Origin: Betaproteobacteria bacterium
GTDB lineage: Bacteria; Pseudomonadota; Gammaproteobacteria; Burkholderiales; SG8-39
DNA: 64,000 nt
Reading direction: 5' to 3'
Assembly (NCBI GenBank): GCA_016234705.1
Contig: JACRAS010000178.1
Location: forward strand, 1 to 64,000
This document shows positions 32,639 to 41,468 of the stretch, one piece after another. The notes beneath the pieces were generated by a model. The model was not told the DNA's origin and made no database searches. It saw nothing but the letters and a program-made list of their open reading frames with translations. Positions within the stretch are counted from its first letter, which is position 1. Each line of letters opens with the position of its first letter. The position numbers and the translations under genes were made by a program.

Positions 32639-34279
32639 CTACATGAAAAACAGGGCGCCGCGGTAGTCCGTGAAATAACGCGGCGCACGGCGCTCGATTC
32701 GCACCTCTTTCACATTGGAATCTTCCTGGGGAGCAGGAGTTGCACTGTGCTGCGCCAGCGCCACCACGATCACCGCCGGACCCGCCTTGCGCTCTCCGCG
32801 ACCTCGTCCATGCTCGCCTTCCAGGTCCGAGGCCTGCGCGAGCCTGGGCTGGACCGGCGATTGCGCCGCGGCAAGCTGGCTGCCGACAAGCGTGCGGATA
32901 TCCTCGGGCTCTAGCGGCTGGCGAAGCAAAATGGGCTGCGGCTCCAGCGTCGCCACTATTTCAACTGCAGGCAGTGCCGGCGCCAGTGCAAACAGCGCGA
33001 CGCGATTGCGTTCCGACTCGTTCTCCCCCGCTGCCGGAATCGGCTGCGGCTCCAGCGTCGCCACTACTTCAACTGCAGCCAGTGCCGGCGCGAGCGCAAA
33101 CAGCGCGACGCGATTGCGTTCCGACTCGTTCTCCCCCGCTGCCGGAATCGGCTGCGGTTCCAGCGTCGCCACTACTTCGACCGCAGGCAGTGCCGGCGCC
33201 AGCGCAAACAGCGCGACGCGATTGCGTTCCGACTCGTTCTCGCCCGCGGCCGGAATCGGCTGCGGTTCCAGCGTCGGCACCGGTTCAGGCGGGGCAGGAA
33301 CCGGCAAGGAAGAGAGCGCAACGGCGGCCTCACGTGATCTTTGCGCAGGCGCACCGATTTCGATGGCCTGGGGCAACAAGCTGGGCCTGGATTTGGCAGC
33401 AGGAAGAACCATCCGGGCGCTAGCCGCGGCTGCGACTTTCATCATACCGCCCTCATCCTGCGGCGCTTCGCTCCGTAACCATGCGTACAAGAGCGCGTAG
33501 CGGTAGAACCTTTCAACGTCCGGGGTGGTCGGCGTGTGCTCTTCCGCCGAAGCAGTCAACACGGCGTCGACACCCTGCTCCGCAGCCTGGCGCGCCGCGG
33601 CGGGCACGCGGAACAAGCCGGCAAAAATGCCGCTGTCGCCTTTGTTCCCGACCAGGCGGCTCAAGTTGATCGCTTCGGCATGCGGCGCGGTGAGCTCCAC
33701 CCGCAGATTCGGCATCGACGCATTGGCAAGCTCTATGGTCTTGCCCGGATTGAGCACGACATCCCAACCGGCCGTAGTCACCGCCTGCTCGTCCTGGCTG
33801 ATCACATAAATCCTGCCATCGGCGAGGGTCGCCAGAGGGCGCGGCTGAGCTGCGGGCGCCACGCCGCTCGCCGCGAGCGCCAGTCGCGGCAAACGCAAGG
33901 ACGTATTGATCACGCCCGCCAGGTCCAGGTTCACGCCCGAACCGGAAACCATGCCATTGATCATGAACAACACGCTGCCGTTGGAACTCAGGCCGCCCAG
34001 GATGTTCAGCGACTGCGGACTGAACAGGTGGTTGAGAACCGAGCTTTGCGCGCTTGGCTGCACAAATCTGACCACCTCGTTGGCGGCCACGTTAAAGCTC
34101 TGCCAACTGATTTGCGTGCGCGCGGTGGTGGAGGTGACGGTCAGGGTCGCCGGAGCGTAGGTAGCGCTGCCCACGCCGACCATAGGCCCTGCAGGACCCG
34201 CAAAAGCAGTGCTCGCGCAGGCCGAGGCCACCGCCAGGCAAATCAATTTGCGCGAAAACTTGCCGCTTATTCCTATCAT
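32639..34279 (-). CDS. Short TPS-domain (filamentous haemagglutinin-type) exoprotein with tandem repeats
   Basis: 546 residues. Signal peptide (LICLAVASACASTAFA), then a two-partner-secretion N-terminal domain: TQISWQSFNVAANEVVRFVQPSA, NHLFSPQSLNILGGLSSNGSVLFMINGMVSGSG. Instead of a long beta-helix, the second half is Pro/Ala-rich with three full 36-residue repeats (LEPQPIPAAGENESERNRVA...) plus a partial, and ends RYFTDYRGALFFM. A TpsB transporter is not in the window. It may be a truncated or specialised secreted protein. Confidence 0.8.
   Translation of the reverse strand: MIGISGKFSRKLICLAVASACASTAFAGPAGPMVGVGSATYAPATLTVTSTTARTQISWQSFNVAANEVVRFVQPSAQSSVLNHLFSPQSLNILGGLSSNGSVLFMINGMVSGSGVNLDLAGVINTSLRLPRLALAASGVAPAAQPRPLATLADGRIYVISQDEQAVTTAGWDVVLNPGKTIELANASMPNLRVELTAPHAEAINLSRLVGNKGDSGIFAGLFRVPAAARQAAEQGVDAVLTASAEEHTPTTPDVERFYRYALLYAWLRSEAPQDEGGMMKVAAAASARMVLPAAKSRPSLLPQAIEIGAPAQRSREAAVALSSLPVPAPPEPVPTLEPQPIPAAGENESERNRVALFALAPALPAVEVVATLEPQPIPAAGENESERNRVALFALAPALAAVEVVATLEPQPIPAAGENESERNRVALFALAPALPAVEIVATLEPQPILLRQPLEPEDIRTLVGSQLAAAQSPVQPRLAQASDLEGEHGRGRGERKAGPAVIVVALAQHSATPAPQEDSNVKEVRIERRAPRYFTDYRGALFFM
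32931..33279 (-). repeat. 108-bp tandem repeat inside the TPS gene
   Basis: Units of 108 bp, for example 33033 versus 33141 for the GCCGGAATCGGCTGCGG motif, repeat about 3.25 times with few differences. Each encodes a 36-residue unit beginning VATLEPQPIPAAGENES. The copy number is likely to vary between strains. Confidence 0.9.
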
Positions 34280-34372
34280 ATAAGCCCGAACAGGCTATGC
34301 CCCGCGCCCAATTTAGCACATTATCGTCCAGGCCAACGTGTTCAATCACAACCCGCCTTCGGTCACGCTTTG

Positions 34373-35527
34373 CTATCGCTTTTTCGGCTCGAACAGGCTG
34401 CGCCCGATGATCTGTTTCATTACCTCGACGGAACCGCCCGCGATCCGCACGACGCGCGCGTCGGCGTAAGCGCGGGCGATCGGGTATTCCCACATATAGC
34501 CCCAGCCGCCGAACATCTGCAGGCAGTCGTCGACCACGCGGCAATGCAGGTTGGCCATCCACAGCTTCACCATGGCGGCATCGGTACCGTCGAGCTTGCC
34601 CTGCAGGAACAGCTCGATGCACTTGTCCACGAATATCCGGCCCGCCGTGACCTCGGTCTTGATTTCAGCCAGCTTGAATTGCGTGTTCTGGAAGTCGGCC
34701 AGCGTCTGTTCGAACATCTTGCGCTCGGCGGCGTACTCGATGGTCGATTGAAGCACCGCCTCCACCACCGCGGCCGAGCGAATGGCCTGGGTCAGGCGCT
34801 CCTGCGCCAGGTTCTTCATCAGAAGCTTGAAGCCGCCGTGCTCGGGTCCGAGCAGATTCGACGCCGGCACCCGCACGTTCTCGAAAAAAAGCTCCGAGGT
34901 GTCCTGTGCCTTCATCCCGAGCTTCTCCAGACGCCGGCCGCGGACAAAGCCCGCGCGCGTGGCCTCGACGATGAATAGTGAAATACCGCCGCGCTTGGCA
35001 CCGAGATCGGTCTTGGCGGCCAGCACGATCATGTCGCAAAGTTGGCCATTGGAGATGAACACTTTCTGCCCGTTGATCACGTAGTCGTCGCCATCGCGCA
35101 CCGCGCGCGTGCGTATCGACTGCAGATCGCTGCCCGCGTGCGGCTCGGTCATGCCGATCGCCCCGACCACGTCGCCGCTCACCATCGGCGGCAACCACCG
35201 GCGCTTCTGCTCCTCGGTGCCGAAGGCCAGAATGTATGGCATGACCATTTCGTTGTGCACCGAAAAGCCAGGGCCGCTGAATCCGGAGCGGCCGAATTCC
35301 TCGACCAGCGCGAAGTTGAAAAGATGGTCTGCGCCCGATCCGCCGTAGGCCTCTGGAATGGAACAGCCCAATAGCCCGGCCGCTCCGGCCTTGCGCCAGA
35401 GGTCGCGCGGCACACAGCCGTCGCGCTCCCATTGCGCATGATAGGGCGCGATCTCGTCTTCGATGAAGCGCCGCACGGTTTCGCGAAACAAATCATGTTC
35501 TTTGCCAAACAGATTTCTTTCGATCAC
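34373..35527 (-). CDS. Acyl-CoA dehydrogenase (isovaleryl/long-chain type)
   Basis: 384 residues from GTG 35527, preceded by AGGAG at 6 bases; a TTG ten codons up is weaker. Features: IGMTEPHAGSDLQSIRTRA, NGQKVFISNGQ, LKLLMKNLAQERLTQAIRSAA with the helix-G Glu used as base in isovaleryl- and long-chain dehydrogenases, and QMFGGWGYMWEYPIARAYADARVVRIAGGSVEVMKQIIGR at the C-terminus. FAD-dependent; oxidises acyl-CoA at C2-C3. It is the only complete dehydrogenase here with a canonical base. Confidence 0.93.
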   Translation of the reverse strand: MIERNLFGKEHDLFRETVRRFIEDEIAPYHAQWERDGCVPRDLWRKAGAAGLLGCSIPEAYGGSGADHLFNFALVEEFGRSGFSGPGFSVHNEMVMPYILAFGTEEQKRRWLPPMVSGDVVGAIGMTEPHAGSDLQSIRTRAVRDGDDYVINGQKVFISNGQLCDMIVLAAKTDLGAKRGGISLFIVEATRAGFVRGRRLEKLGMKAQDTSELFFENVRVPASNLLGPEHGGFKLLMKNLAQERLTQAIRSAAVVEAVLQSTIEYAAERKMFEQTLADFQNTQFKLAEIKTEVTAGRIFVDKCIELFLQGKLDGTDAAMVKLWMANLHCRVVDDCLQMFGGWGYMWEYPIARAYADARVVRIAGGSVEVMKQIIGRSLFEPKKR

Positions 35528-35716
35528 GGAACGCTCCTGTTCATTCGGTCTCGACAACGGGAATCCGGTGCATCAGTTCCGCTCCCTTTCCTTTCCCCTG
35601 CATATTGAATTGTAAACGACTACCCTGGCTACCGGAATTTGCGCGGTGGAGCGATGGCGCTAGGCAGGATCCACCGGGGCCGGAGCATCAAATTTCCTCT
35701 GGTGGCTGCAAGTTGA

Positions 35717-35737
35717 TTCATTCCGGGCCCCTTCCGG
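35717..35737. repeat. 21-bp direct repeat, copy 1
   Basis: TTCATTCCGGGCCCCTTCCGG recurs exactly at 36222-36242. The two copies bracket the RidA gene; similar C-rich text (ATTCATTCCAGGCTCC) occurs near 32488. Confidence 0.7.
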
Positions 35738-35742
35738 GCTCC

Positions 35743-36138
35743 TCACTCGGGAAGCACCGCCGTGACTTCGATCTCGAGTTTCGCGCCCGCCTCGACAAAA
35801 CCCGCCACCTGCAGCGCGGTCATCACCGGGAAATTCCTGCCGATCACCTCGCGGTAGACCGCGCCTAGTTCCTTGAGGCTGGCGTTGTATTCCTTGGCGT
35901 CGCCGACGTACCAGTTCATGCGGCAGATGTGTTCGGGTCGGGCGCCTGCTTCGGCGAGTATGGCGACGATGTTTTTCAGCGCCTGTCTCGCCTGGCCCGC
36001 GAAATCGCTGGTCTCGAACTTCTCCTGCGCGTTGTTCCAGCCGACCTGGCCCGCGACGAAAACCAGCCGCCCCTTGGCGACGATGCCGTTGGAATAGCCT
36101 TTGGGCTTGGCCCAGCCCGGTGGTTGAAGGGTTTGCAT
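35743..36138 (-). CDS. RidA/YjgF-family protein
   Basis: 131 residues from ATG 36138 (MQTLQPPGWAKPKGYSNG). Features: GRLVFVAGQVGWN, QARQALKNIVAILAEAGARPEHICRMNWYV, and the C-terminal VEAGAKLEIEVTAVLPE. The usual catalytic Arg before the MNWYV strand is present in R-P-E-H-I-C-R-M. Members deaminate reactive enamines/imines or act in aromatic degradation as hydrolases. It lies between the dehydrogenase and the reductase-like genes. Confidence 0.9.
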   Translation of the reverse strand: MQTLQPPGWAKPKGYSNGIVAKGRLVFVAGQVGWNNAQEKFETSDFAGQARQALKNIVAILAEAGARPEHICRMNWYVGDAKEYNASLKELGAVYREVIGRNFPVMTALQVAGFVEAGAKLEIEVTAVLPE

Positions 36139-36221
36139 GGAATTTACTCCTGGTTGATGGAGCGGCAATTATCGCGCAGAGCCGCCCCGCGCGCCAGTAA
36201 CGCCGGTCACGCACGCTAGTG

Positions 36222-36242
36222 TTCATTCCGGGCCCCTTCCGG
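36222..36242. repeat. 21-bp direct repeat, copy 2
   Basis: Exact copy of 35717-35737; lies 150 bases before the reductase-like subunit gene. Confidence 0.7.
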
Positions 36243-36391
36243 ACCCCTCCTCTAGGACAAATGGAGGTGATTTCGAACAGGATCATTGGTTAAAGGTGCG
36301 TGGGTGTCTCATCTCGTGCTGGCAGAAACGCTATGGGTTCTCGACGCGGTGTACAATCGCTCGCATGCACAGATTGTCAAGGAGGCGAGCC

Positions 36392-37615
36392 ATGGCTGAA
36401 GTGGACTTGAAGGCAATTCAGAGGAAGGTAACCGCCGGGGCTTCGTACCGAAAGATGATCGCTGCCGCCGAGGCAGGACAGCCGATCTGCTTGGCGAGCG
36501 CCGGAATTCCGAACGAAGTCATGCACGCCATGGGCGTGTATCCCGTCTACCCCGAGAGCCTGGCCGCGATCTCTGCGGGCATCGGAAAGGCGGGGGTGTT
36601 CTTCGACGAGGCGAGAACCCGCGGGCTCACCAACACCATCTGCTCCTACACACGCTGCGGCTTGGGGATCTCCTGGACCAAGCAGACTCCCTTCGGACCC
36701 ATCCCGCCGCCGAATATCGCCGTGACGGACGTGAACATGTGCTGCCTTCATCTAACCTGGTGGGCCCACATCGAGGACCACTTGAAGCTGCCCACGTGCT
36801 ACATGGACATGCCTGCCACCGATGCCCCCGACGCACCCGAGTACATCGACTACTACGAGAACCAGGTTGTGGAAATGGTGAGATTCATCGAGACCAACAC
36901 CCCCTGCCGCCTGGACATGGACAAGCTGCGAGCGTCGGTGAAGCATTCGGACCTTGCGGGCTACTACTGGACGAAGATGATGGAACTGCGGCGGAATCGA
37001 CCTTCGCCCATCAGCTTCCGGGCGCTGGCCGGCCAGATCCTGCCGCTGGTGACGGCGCTGGGGGAGCCGGATACCTCGGACTACTACGAAGCGCTTTATT
37101 ACCAATATGCGCAGGATGCGAAAGAGGGCAAGACGCCCGCACACGGCGGCGAGAAATACCGTCTCATCTGGAACGGCATTCCCATCTGGCATCATTTGCA
37201 GTTGATCGACTACTTTCAAGAGAAGGGTGCCAACTTCGTCTGGGAGCCCTACACCTCGCTCACCTGGGGCAACAAGACCAGCAGCGGAAGACTGGATCTG
37301 GATCGGCCCTTCCACACGCTGGCGGAGAAGTACACCAACATCCTGAGCAACAAGCCGATCGCGAGGAGGTTCGAGTACTTCGACCGGGCCATCCGGGACT
37401 ACGCGGTGGACGGACTGGTCATGTTCTCGAACCGCAGCTGTCGGCCCATGTCCATCGGGCAGCACCAGCTGGGCCAACTGATCAAGGAGCGACACGACGA
37501 TCTGCCCATCTTGATTTTCGAGGGCGACCAGGCGGACCCCGACGGGTTCAGTTGGGACGATGCCCGGACGCGGATCGACGGGTTCATCGAAGTTCTGGAG
37601 GGAAGGAAGACGTGA
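36392..37615 (+). CDS. 2-hydroxyacyl-CoA dehydratase / benzoyl-CoA reductase-like subunit B
   Basis: 407 residues from ATG 36392 with an excellent AAGGAGGCG ribosome site. The HGD-D fold is indicated by CLASAGIPNEVMHAMGVYPVYPE, CSYTRCGLG and the late VDGLVMFSNRSCRPMSIGQHQ; several Cys (CLASAG, SYTRC, MCCLHL, NRSCRP) could ligate a [4Fe-4S] cluster and bind substrate. In the class I reductases and dehydratases this subunit pairs with a similar one, here encoded by the next gene, which overlaps by 4 bases. The substrate is unknown; benzoyl-CoA-like is suggested by the presence of two activator ATPases. Confidence 0.8.
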   Translation: MAEVDLKAIQRKVTAGASYRKMIAAAEAGQPICLASAGIPNEVMHAMGVYPVYPESLAAISAGIGKAGVFFDEARTRGLTNTICSYTRCGLGISWTKQTPFGPIPPPNIAVTDVNMCCLHLTWWAHIEDHLKLPTCYMDMPATDAPDAPEYIDYYENQVVEMVRFIETNTPCRLDMDKLRASVKHSDLAGYYWTKMMELRRNRPSPISFRALAGQILPLVTALGEPDTSDYYEALYYQYAQDAKEGKTPAHGGEKYRLIWNGIPIWHHLQLIDYFQEKGANFVWEPYTSLTWGNKTSSGRLDLDRPFHTLAEKYTNILSNKPIARRFEYFDRAIRDYAVDGLVMFSNRSCRPMSIGQHQLGQLIKERHDDLPILIFEGDQADPDGFSWDDARTRIDGFIEVLEGRKT

Positions 37616-38706
37616 TCGCTCAATTCAAGGCGCTGTTCGACGCGCGGCACGAGAAGGCGCGCGAGCTCAAGCAACAGGGAACGAAGATCATCGCCTGTTT
37701 CTACGCACTGCCGCCGAAGGAGCTGGTGCACGCGGCGGGGATGCTTCCGCTGCAGTTGGTCGAGGACAGGGATTCGAAGTACGAGGCGAGATCGGAGTTC
37801 CTGCCGTACCTGTGCGGTATGAGCAAGAACCTGGACGGCCAGATAGGCGCGGGCGTCTTCGACTACGTGGACGGAATCATGGTGTCTACGGTCTGCGACA
37901 CCAACCGGCACGTCCTGGACATCTGGGCGCAGCAGAAGACCTTCCCACACGCGTGGCTGGTCCGCGCCCCCGCGAAGAACGACGAGGGTGCGGTCAACTA
38001 CTTCACCAAAGAGCTGAAACGCCTTGCGCATGAACTCGGAACAGTGTCGGGCACGAGGGTCACAGATGAAGGCTTGCGGAAGTCGATCGCGCTGTTCAAC
38101 CAGAACCGCTCCTTGTTTCGCCAATTCTACCAAGCCCGTGTGAGGGCCAGCATCCCGGCCGAGGACGCGGTGTACGTGTTCGCTTCCGCCCTGACGACCC
38201 CGGTGGAGGAGCACAACGCCCTGATGAAGACGCTGCTCTCCTCGCTTCCCTCGGCGAGGCCCAGCGTCGAGCCGAAGCTCATGCTGTGCGCGCTCAATAT
38301 CCCCATGTCGGTGGACCTGATTCGGCTGGCCCAGAAGTACGGCGCCACGGTGGTGACGGATGACTTTACCCACAATGCGCGCTACGGTTCCACCGAAATC
38401 GAGGCAGACGGGGATCCATTCCGCGCCTTGGCCAGCGGGTATCTGCGTACCGTGCCGGCCCCGGGGCTGTACTCCTTCGAAGACCGGGCGCTCGGGATCC
38501 GCGCCGCGATGGAAAGGGCGGGAGCGACGGGAATGATCTACCTAACCCAGCTCTACTGCGACGCCTACGCGTTCGAGTACGCCGTCCTGAAGGAGCGTTT
38601 CGAGCGCTGGAAGCTGCCCCATCTGAGGTTGGATGCCGAGGCGACGCCGGGCTCGATTGAACAACTGAACGTGAGAGTGCAGTCCTTCGTCGAGTCGCTC
38701 CTGTAG
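37612..38706 (+). CDS. 2-hydroxyacyl-CoA dehydratase / benzoyl-CoA reductase-like subunit C
   Basis: 364 residues from GTG 37612, overlapping the previous stop (GTGA). Family pattern: IIACFYALPPKELVHAAGMLPLQLVED, LPYLCGMSKNLDG, YVDGIMVSTVCDTNRHVLDIW and the C-terminal GATGMIYLTQLYCDAYAFEY with candidate cluster-binding Cys residues (YLCGM, TVCDT, YCDAY). Together with the upstream subunit it should form the catalytic alpha/beta dimer reduced by the ATP-driven activators downstream. Confidence 0.8.
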   Translation: MIAQFKALFDARHEKARELKQQGTKIIACFYALPPKELVHAAGMLPLQLVEDRDSKYEARSEFLPYLCGMSKNLDGQIGAGVFDYVDGIMVSTVCDTNRHVLDIWAQQKTFPHAWLVRAPAKNDEGAVNYFTKELKRLAHELGTVSGTRVTDEGLRKSIALFNQNRSLFRQFYQARVRASIPAEDAVYVFASALTTPVEEHNALMKTLLSSLPSARPSVEPKLMLCALNIPMSVDLIRLAQKYGATVVTDDFTHNARYGSTEIEADGDPFRALASGYLRTVPAPGLYSFEDRALGIRAAMERAGATGMIYLTQLYCDAYAFEYAVLKERFERWKLPHLRLDAEATPGSIEQLNVRVQSFVESLL

Positions 38707-38748
38707 GGACCTCGCCTCGAGCACGGCGCGAACGAGCGTCGAGGCTCG

Positions 38749-39546
38749 CTACGCTCCCTTCGAGCGCTTTCTCTCCAGAAAATCCCGCGCGAACAGGGCA
38801 GCGCCCAGGGCACCGACGATCTGCGGCTCGAAGCAGATGCGCGAGATGACCCCGAGTTTCTGCTCGACGCGGCGCACGACCCCGAGGTTCTTGGAGATCC
38901 CGCCGCTGATCACGAAGTCCTCCTCCACGCCCACGGCGCGCAGCAGCACCTTGACGCGCTCGGCGACGCCATCGCACAGCCCGGCGAGGATGTCGCTCGT
39001 GGGAACACCCTGGCGGGCGAGGGCCAGGACCTCGGACTTGGCGAACACGACACAGGTGTTGCTGATCTTGGCCGGCCCGTCATTCGCCTCCATGGAGAGC
39101 CGGCCGACGTCTTCGAGCCGCACCTGGAGCAGTGCGGCCATCACCTCGATGGAGCGGCCGGTGCCCGCCGCGCACTTGTCGTTCATGAGGAACTTGGTCA
39201 CCTTACCCGCCGCGTCGCACCGGATCGCCTTGCAATCCTGTCCCCCCATGTCCAGGATGGTCTTGACCGTGGGAAAGAAGTAGTGGTTGCCTTTGGCGTG
39301 GCAGGCGATCTCGGTCATGTGCCGTTGGGAGAAAGGAACCACGATCCGGCCGTACCCCGTGGCCACGGTGAACTCGATGTCCTCCCGGCGTATGGCCGTC
39401 GTTTCGAGCGCCTTGTCGAGCGCCGCCACCGCCGTTGCGGCGCTCCCCGGCCCGGTGCGGATGATGCTGTGGGCGGCGAGTTCCCCGTCGGCGAGCAGCA
39501 CCGCTTTCCCGGTGCGCGCACCCACGTCGATGCCGCACACGAGCAT
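38749..39546 (-). CDS. BcrA/BadF-type activator ATPase 1
   Basis: 265 residues. ASKHA fold: CGIDVGARTGKAVLL (phosphate 1), DMGGQDCKAIRCD, and GGISKNLGVVRRVE (adenosine). The [4Fe-4S] cluster Cys residues are in LMNDKCAAGTG and NTCVVFAKSEV, which bridge the activator dimer. Such proteins hydrolyse ATP to drive electron transfer to the catalytic dimer. It converges with the subunit genes and precedes the second ATPase on the opposite strand. Confidence 0.9.
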   Translation of the reverse strand: MLVCGIDVGARTGKAVLLADGELAAHSIIRTGPGSAATAVAALDKALETTAIRREDIEFTVATGYGRIVVPFSQRHMTEIACHAKGNHYFFPTVKTILDMGGQDCKAIRCDAAGKVTKFLMNDKCAAGTGRSIEVMAALLQVRLEDVGRLSMEANDGPAKISNTCVVFAKSEVLALARQGVPTSDILAGLCDGVAERVKVLLRAVGVEEDFVISGGISKNLGVVRRVEQKLGVISRICFEPQIVGALGAALFARDFLERKRSKGA

Positions 39547-40326
39547 CTACTTTGCTCCCATCGGCTGCCGGGCGAGGATTGCCGCCCCAAGCGCGCCGGC
39601 AATTTCGGGATGCTCCGGCACCGCGACCTCCACCTTGAGCTGCTCTCGCAATGCCTGGACCACTCCGGCATTTCGGGCCACCCCGCCGGTGAGCGCGAGC
39701 TCGGGTTCTATCCCGACCCGCCGGGCGGTGGCGGCGATTTTGGATACGATGGCCTCGTTCACTCCCCAGAGGATGGCTTCCTTGGAGGAGCCTCGGTGGA
39801 TCTCCGCCACGATCTCCGACTCCGCGAACACGGCGCAGGTAGAGGTGAGAACGACGGTTCTCGAAGCGCGCAGGGACAGGCCGCCGATGTCGGGGAGGGG
39901 CAGGTCGAGCATCCCGGCGACCGTCTCCAGGAACACGCCCGAGCCGGAAGCGCACTTGTCGTTGAGGGCGAAGTTGGTGAGGTTCCCGTTCGCGTCGCAG
40001 CGCATCACCCGACTGCCCTCTGCGCCAACGTCGATGACGGTCCGGGCGCCGGGGACCAAGCGGTGAGCCCCGCGCACATGGCTCAGCATCTGTGTGCGAT
40101 GACCGTCGGCGAGTGCGACGTTCTCCCTTCCGACACCGGTGGCAAAGATGCGCTGGATGCTGCCGCGCGCGATGCCCAGTTGACTCAGCGTCTGCTCAAA
40201 TGCCACCCTCGCCACAGCACCGACTTCGCCCGAGATGACAAAGCTCGCGTGACCCAGAATGCCGTCTTCTTGCAACACGACGACGTTGACGCTTTCATGA
40301 CCAATGTCTATTCCCGCAGTAATCAT
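39547..40326 (-). CDS. BcrD-type activator ATPase 2
   Basis: 259 residues from ATG 40326. Same fold as the neighbour: AGIDIGHESVNVVVL, DVGAEGSRVMRCD, NDKCASGSG, STCAVFAESEI and GGVARNAGVVQAL. Its DVGAEGSRV motif lacks the Gln found in the first (DMGGQDCKA), which is the kind of asymmetry seen between BcrA and BcrD subunits of benzoyl-CoA reductases. Its stop is immediately followed by ATG 39546 of the first ATPase, so they are one operon. Two different ATPases argue for a heterotetrameric reductase rather than a dehydratase. Confidence 0.88.
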   Translation of the reverse strand: MITAGIDIGHESVNVVVLQEDGILGHASFVISGEVGAVARVAFEQTLSQLGIARGSIQRIFATGVGRENVALADGHRTQMLSHVRGAHRLVPGARTVIDVGAEGSRVMRCDANGNLTNFALNDKCASGSGVFLETVAGMLDLPLPDIGGLSLRASRTVVLTSTCAVFAESEIVAEIHRGSSKEAILWGVNEAIVSKIAATARRVGIEPELALTGGVARNAGVVQALREQLKVEVAVPEHPEIAGALGAAILARQPMGAK

Positions 40327-40361
40327 CCTTGTCCCCGGGGTTGGTCGGCGCGAATGCCGCT

Positions 40362-41405
40362 TTAGACCACCACGGTCCGGGCCTGGCGCGGCGCTCGCGC
40401 CTCGATGCGGCCTATGCGGTAGACGCTTTCGCCGGCCTCGCTGAGCATGCGCATCGCCGCGGCGGCATCCTCGTCGCCCACGATCAAGGTCATGCCGATG
40501 CCGCAATTGAACACGCGGTGCATTTCCGCATCGGCGACGCCGCCATGCTGCTGCAGCCATTTGAACAGCACAGGCATGGGCCAGGCGGATTGCTGCAGCA
40601 CCGCGATGACGCCCTCGGGCAGCGCGCGCGGGATGTTCTCGACCAAACCGCCCCCGGTGATATGTGCCAGGCCCTTGACCTTGATTTTCTGCATCAGCGC
40701 AAGCAACGGCCTGACGTAAATGCGCGTGGGTTCGAGCAGCACCTCGGCTAGCGGCCGGCCATGGAAGTCCGCCTGCAGGTCGGGCTGCACGCGCTCGATG
40801 ATGGCGCGGATCAGCGAATAGCCGTTGGAGTGTGCTCCGCTGGATGCCAGCCCCAGCACCGCGTCGCCGGCGCAAATCGCGCTGCCGTCGATGATGGCGC
40901 TTTTTTCCACCACGCCGACGGCGAAACCGGCAAGATCGTACTCGCCGGCCGGGTACATGCCGGGCATTTCCGCCGTCTCGCCGCCGATCAGCGCGCACCC
41001 GGCCAGCTCGCAGCCGCGCGCGACACCCTTGATCACGTCGGTGGCAGTGGCGACATCGAGCTTGCCGCAGGCGAAGTAATCGAGGAAGAACAGCGGCTCG
41101 GCGCCCTGCACCAGCACGTCGTTCGCGCTCATCGCGACCAGGTCGATCCCCACCGTATCGTGGCGGCTCAACTGAAACGCGAGTTTCAGCTTGGTGCCGA
41201 CACCGTCGGTGCCCGCAACCAATACCGGCTCGCGGTATTTCTTCGAGATTTCGACCAGCGCGCCGAATCCGCCGATGCCGGCCAGCACCTCGGGCCGCAT
41301 GGTGCGCCTGGCATAGGGCTTGATCGCCTCGACCAGGGCGTCACCGGCGTCGATGTCCACGCCGGCATCGCGGTAACACAAGGATTCTTTGGGGGGGGTA
41401 CTCAA
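40362..41405 (-). CDS. purM: Phosphoribosylformylglycinamidine cyclo-ligase
   Basis: 347 residues. Signatures: [107 protein letters not shown]. Purine biosynthesis step from FGAM to AIR; cytoplasmic ATP-dependent. Divergent from the AI-2E permease gene. Confidence 0.97.
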   Translation of the reverse strand: MSTPPKESLCYRDAGVDIDAGDALVEAIKPYARRTMRPEVLAGIGGFGALVEISKKYREPVLVAGTDGVGTKLKLAFQLSRHDTVGIDLVAMSANDVLVQGAEPLFFLDYFACGKLDVATATDVIKGVARGCELAGCALIGGETAEMPGMYPAGEYDLAGFAVGVVEKSAIIDGSAICAGDAVLGLASSGAHSNGYSLIRAIIERVQPDLQADFHGRPLAEVLLEPTRIYVRPLLALMQKIKVKGLAHITGGGLVENIPRALPEGVIAVLQQSAWPMPVLFKWLQQHGGVADAEMHRVFNCGIGMTLIVGDEDAAAAMRMLSEAGESVYRIGRIEARAPRQARTVVV

Positions 41406-41468
41406 GATTTGTATGTTTGGCGAGATACGGCTAGAGTTTTAAGTTTTGCAGTGCGAAGTCTACTCGAA

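Noticed and set aside
32715-33500. Long plus-strand frames rich in Ser, Ala and Pro opposite the TPS gene
   Set aside because: They mirror the 108-bp repeats of the minus-strand gene and have no start signals or independent features.
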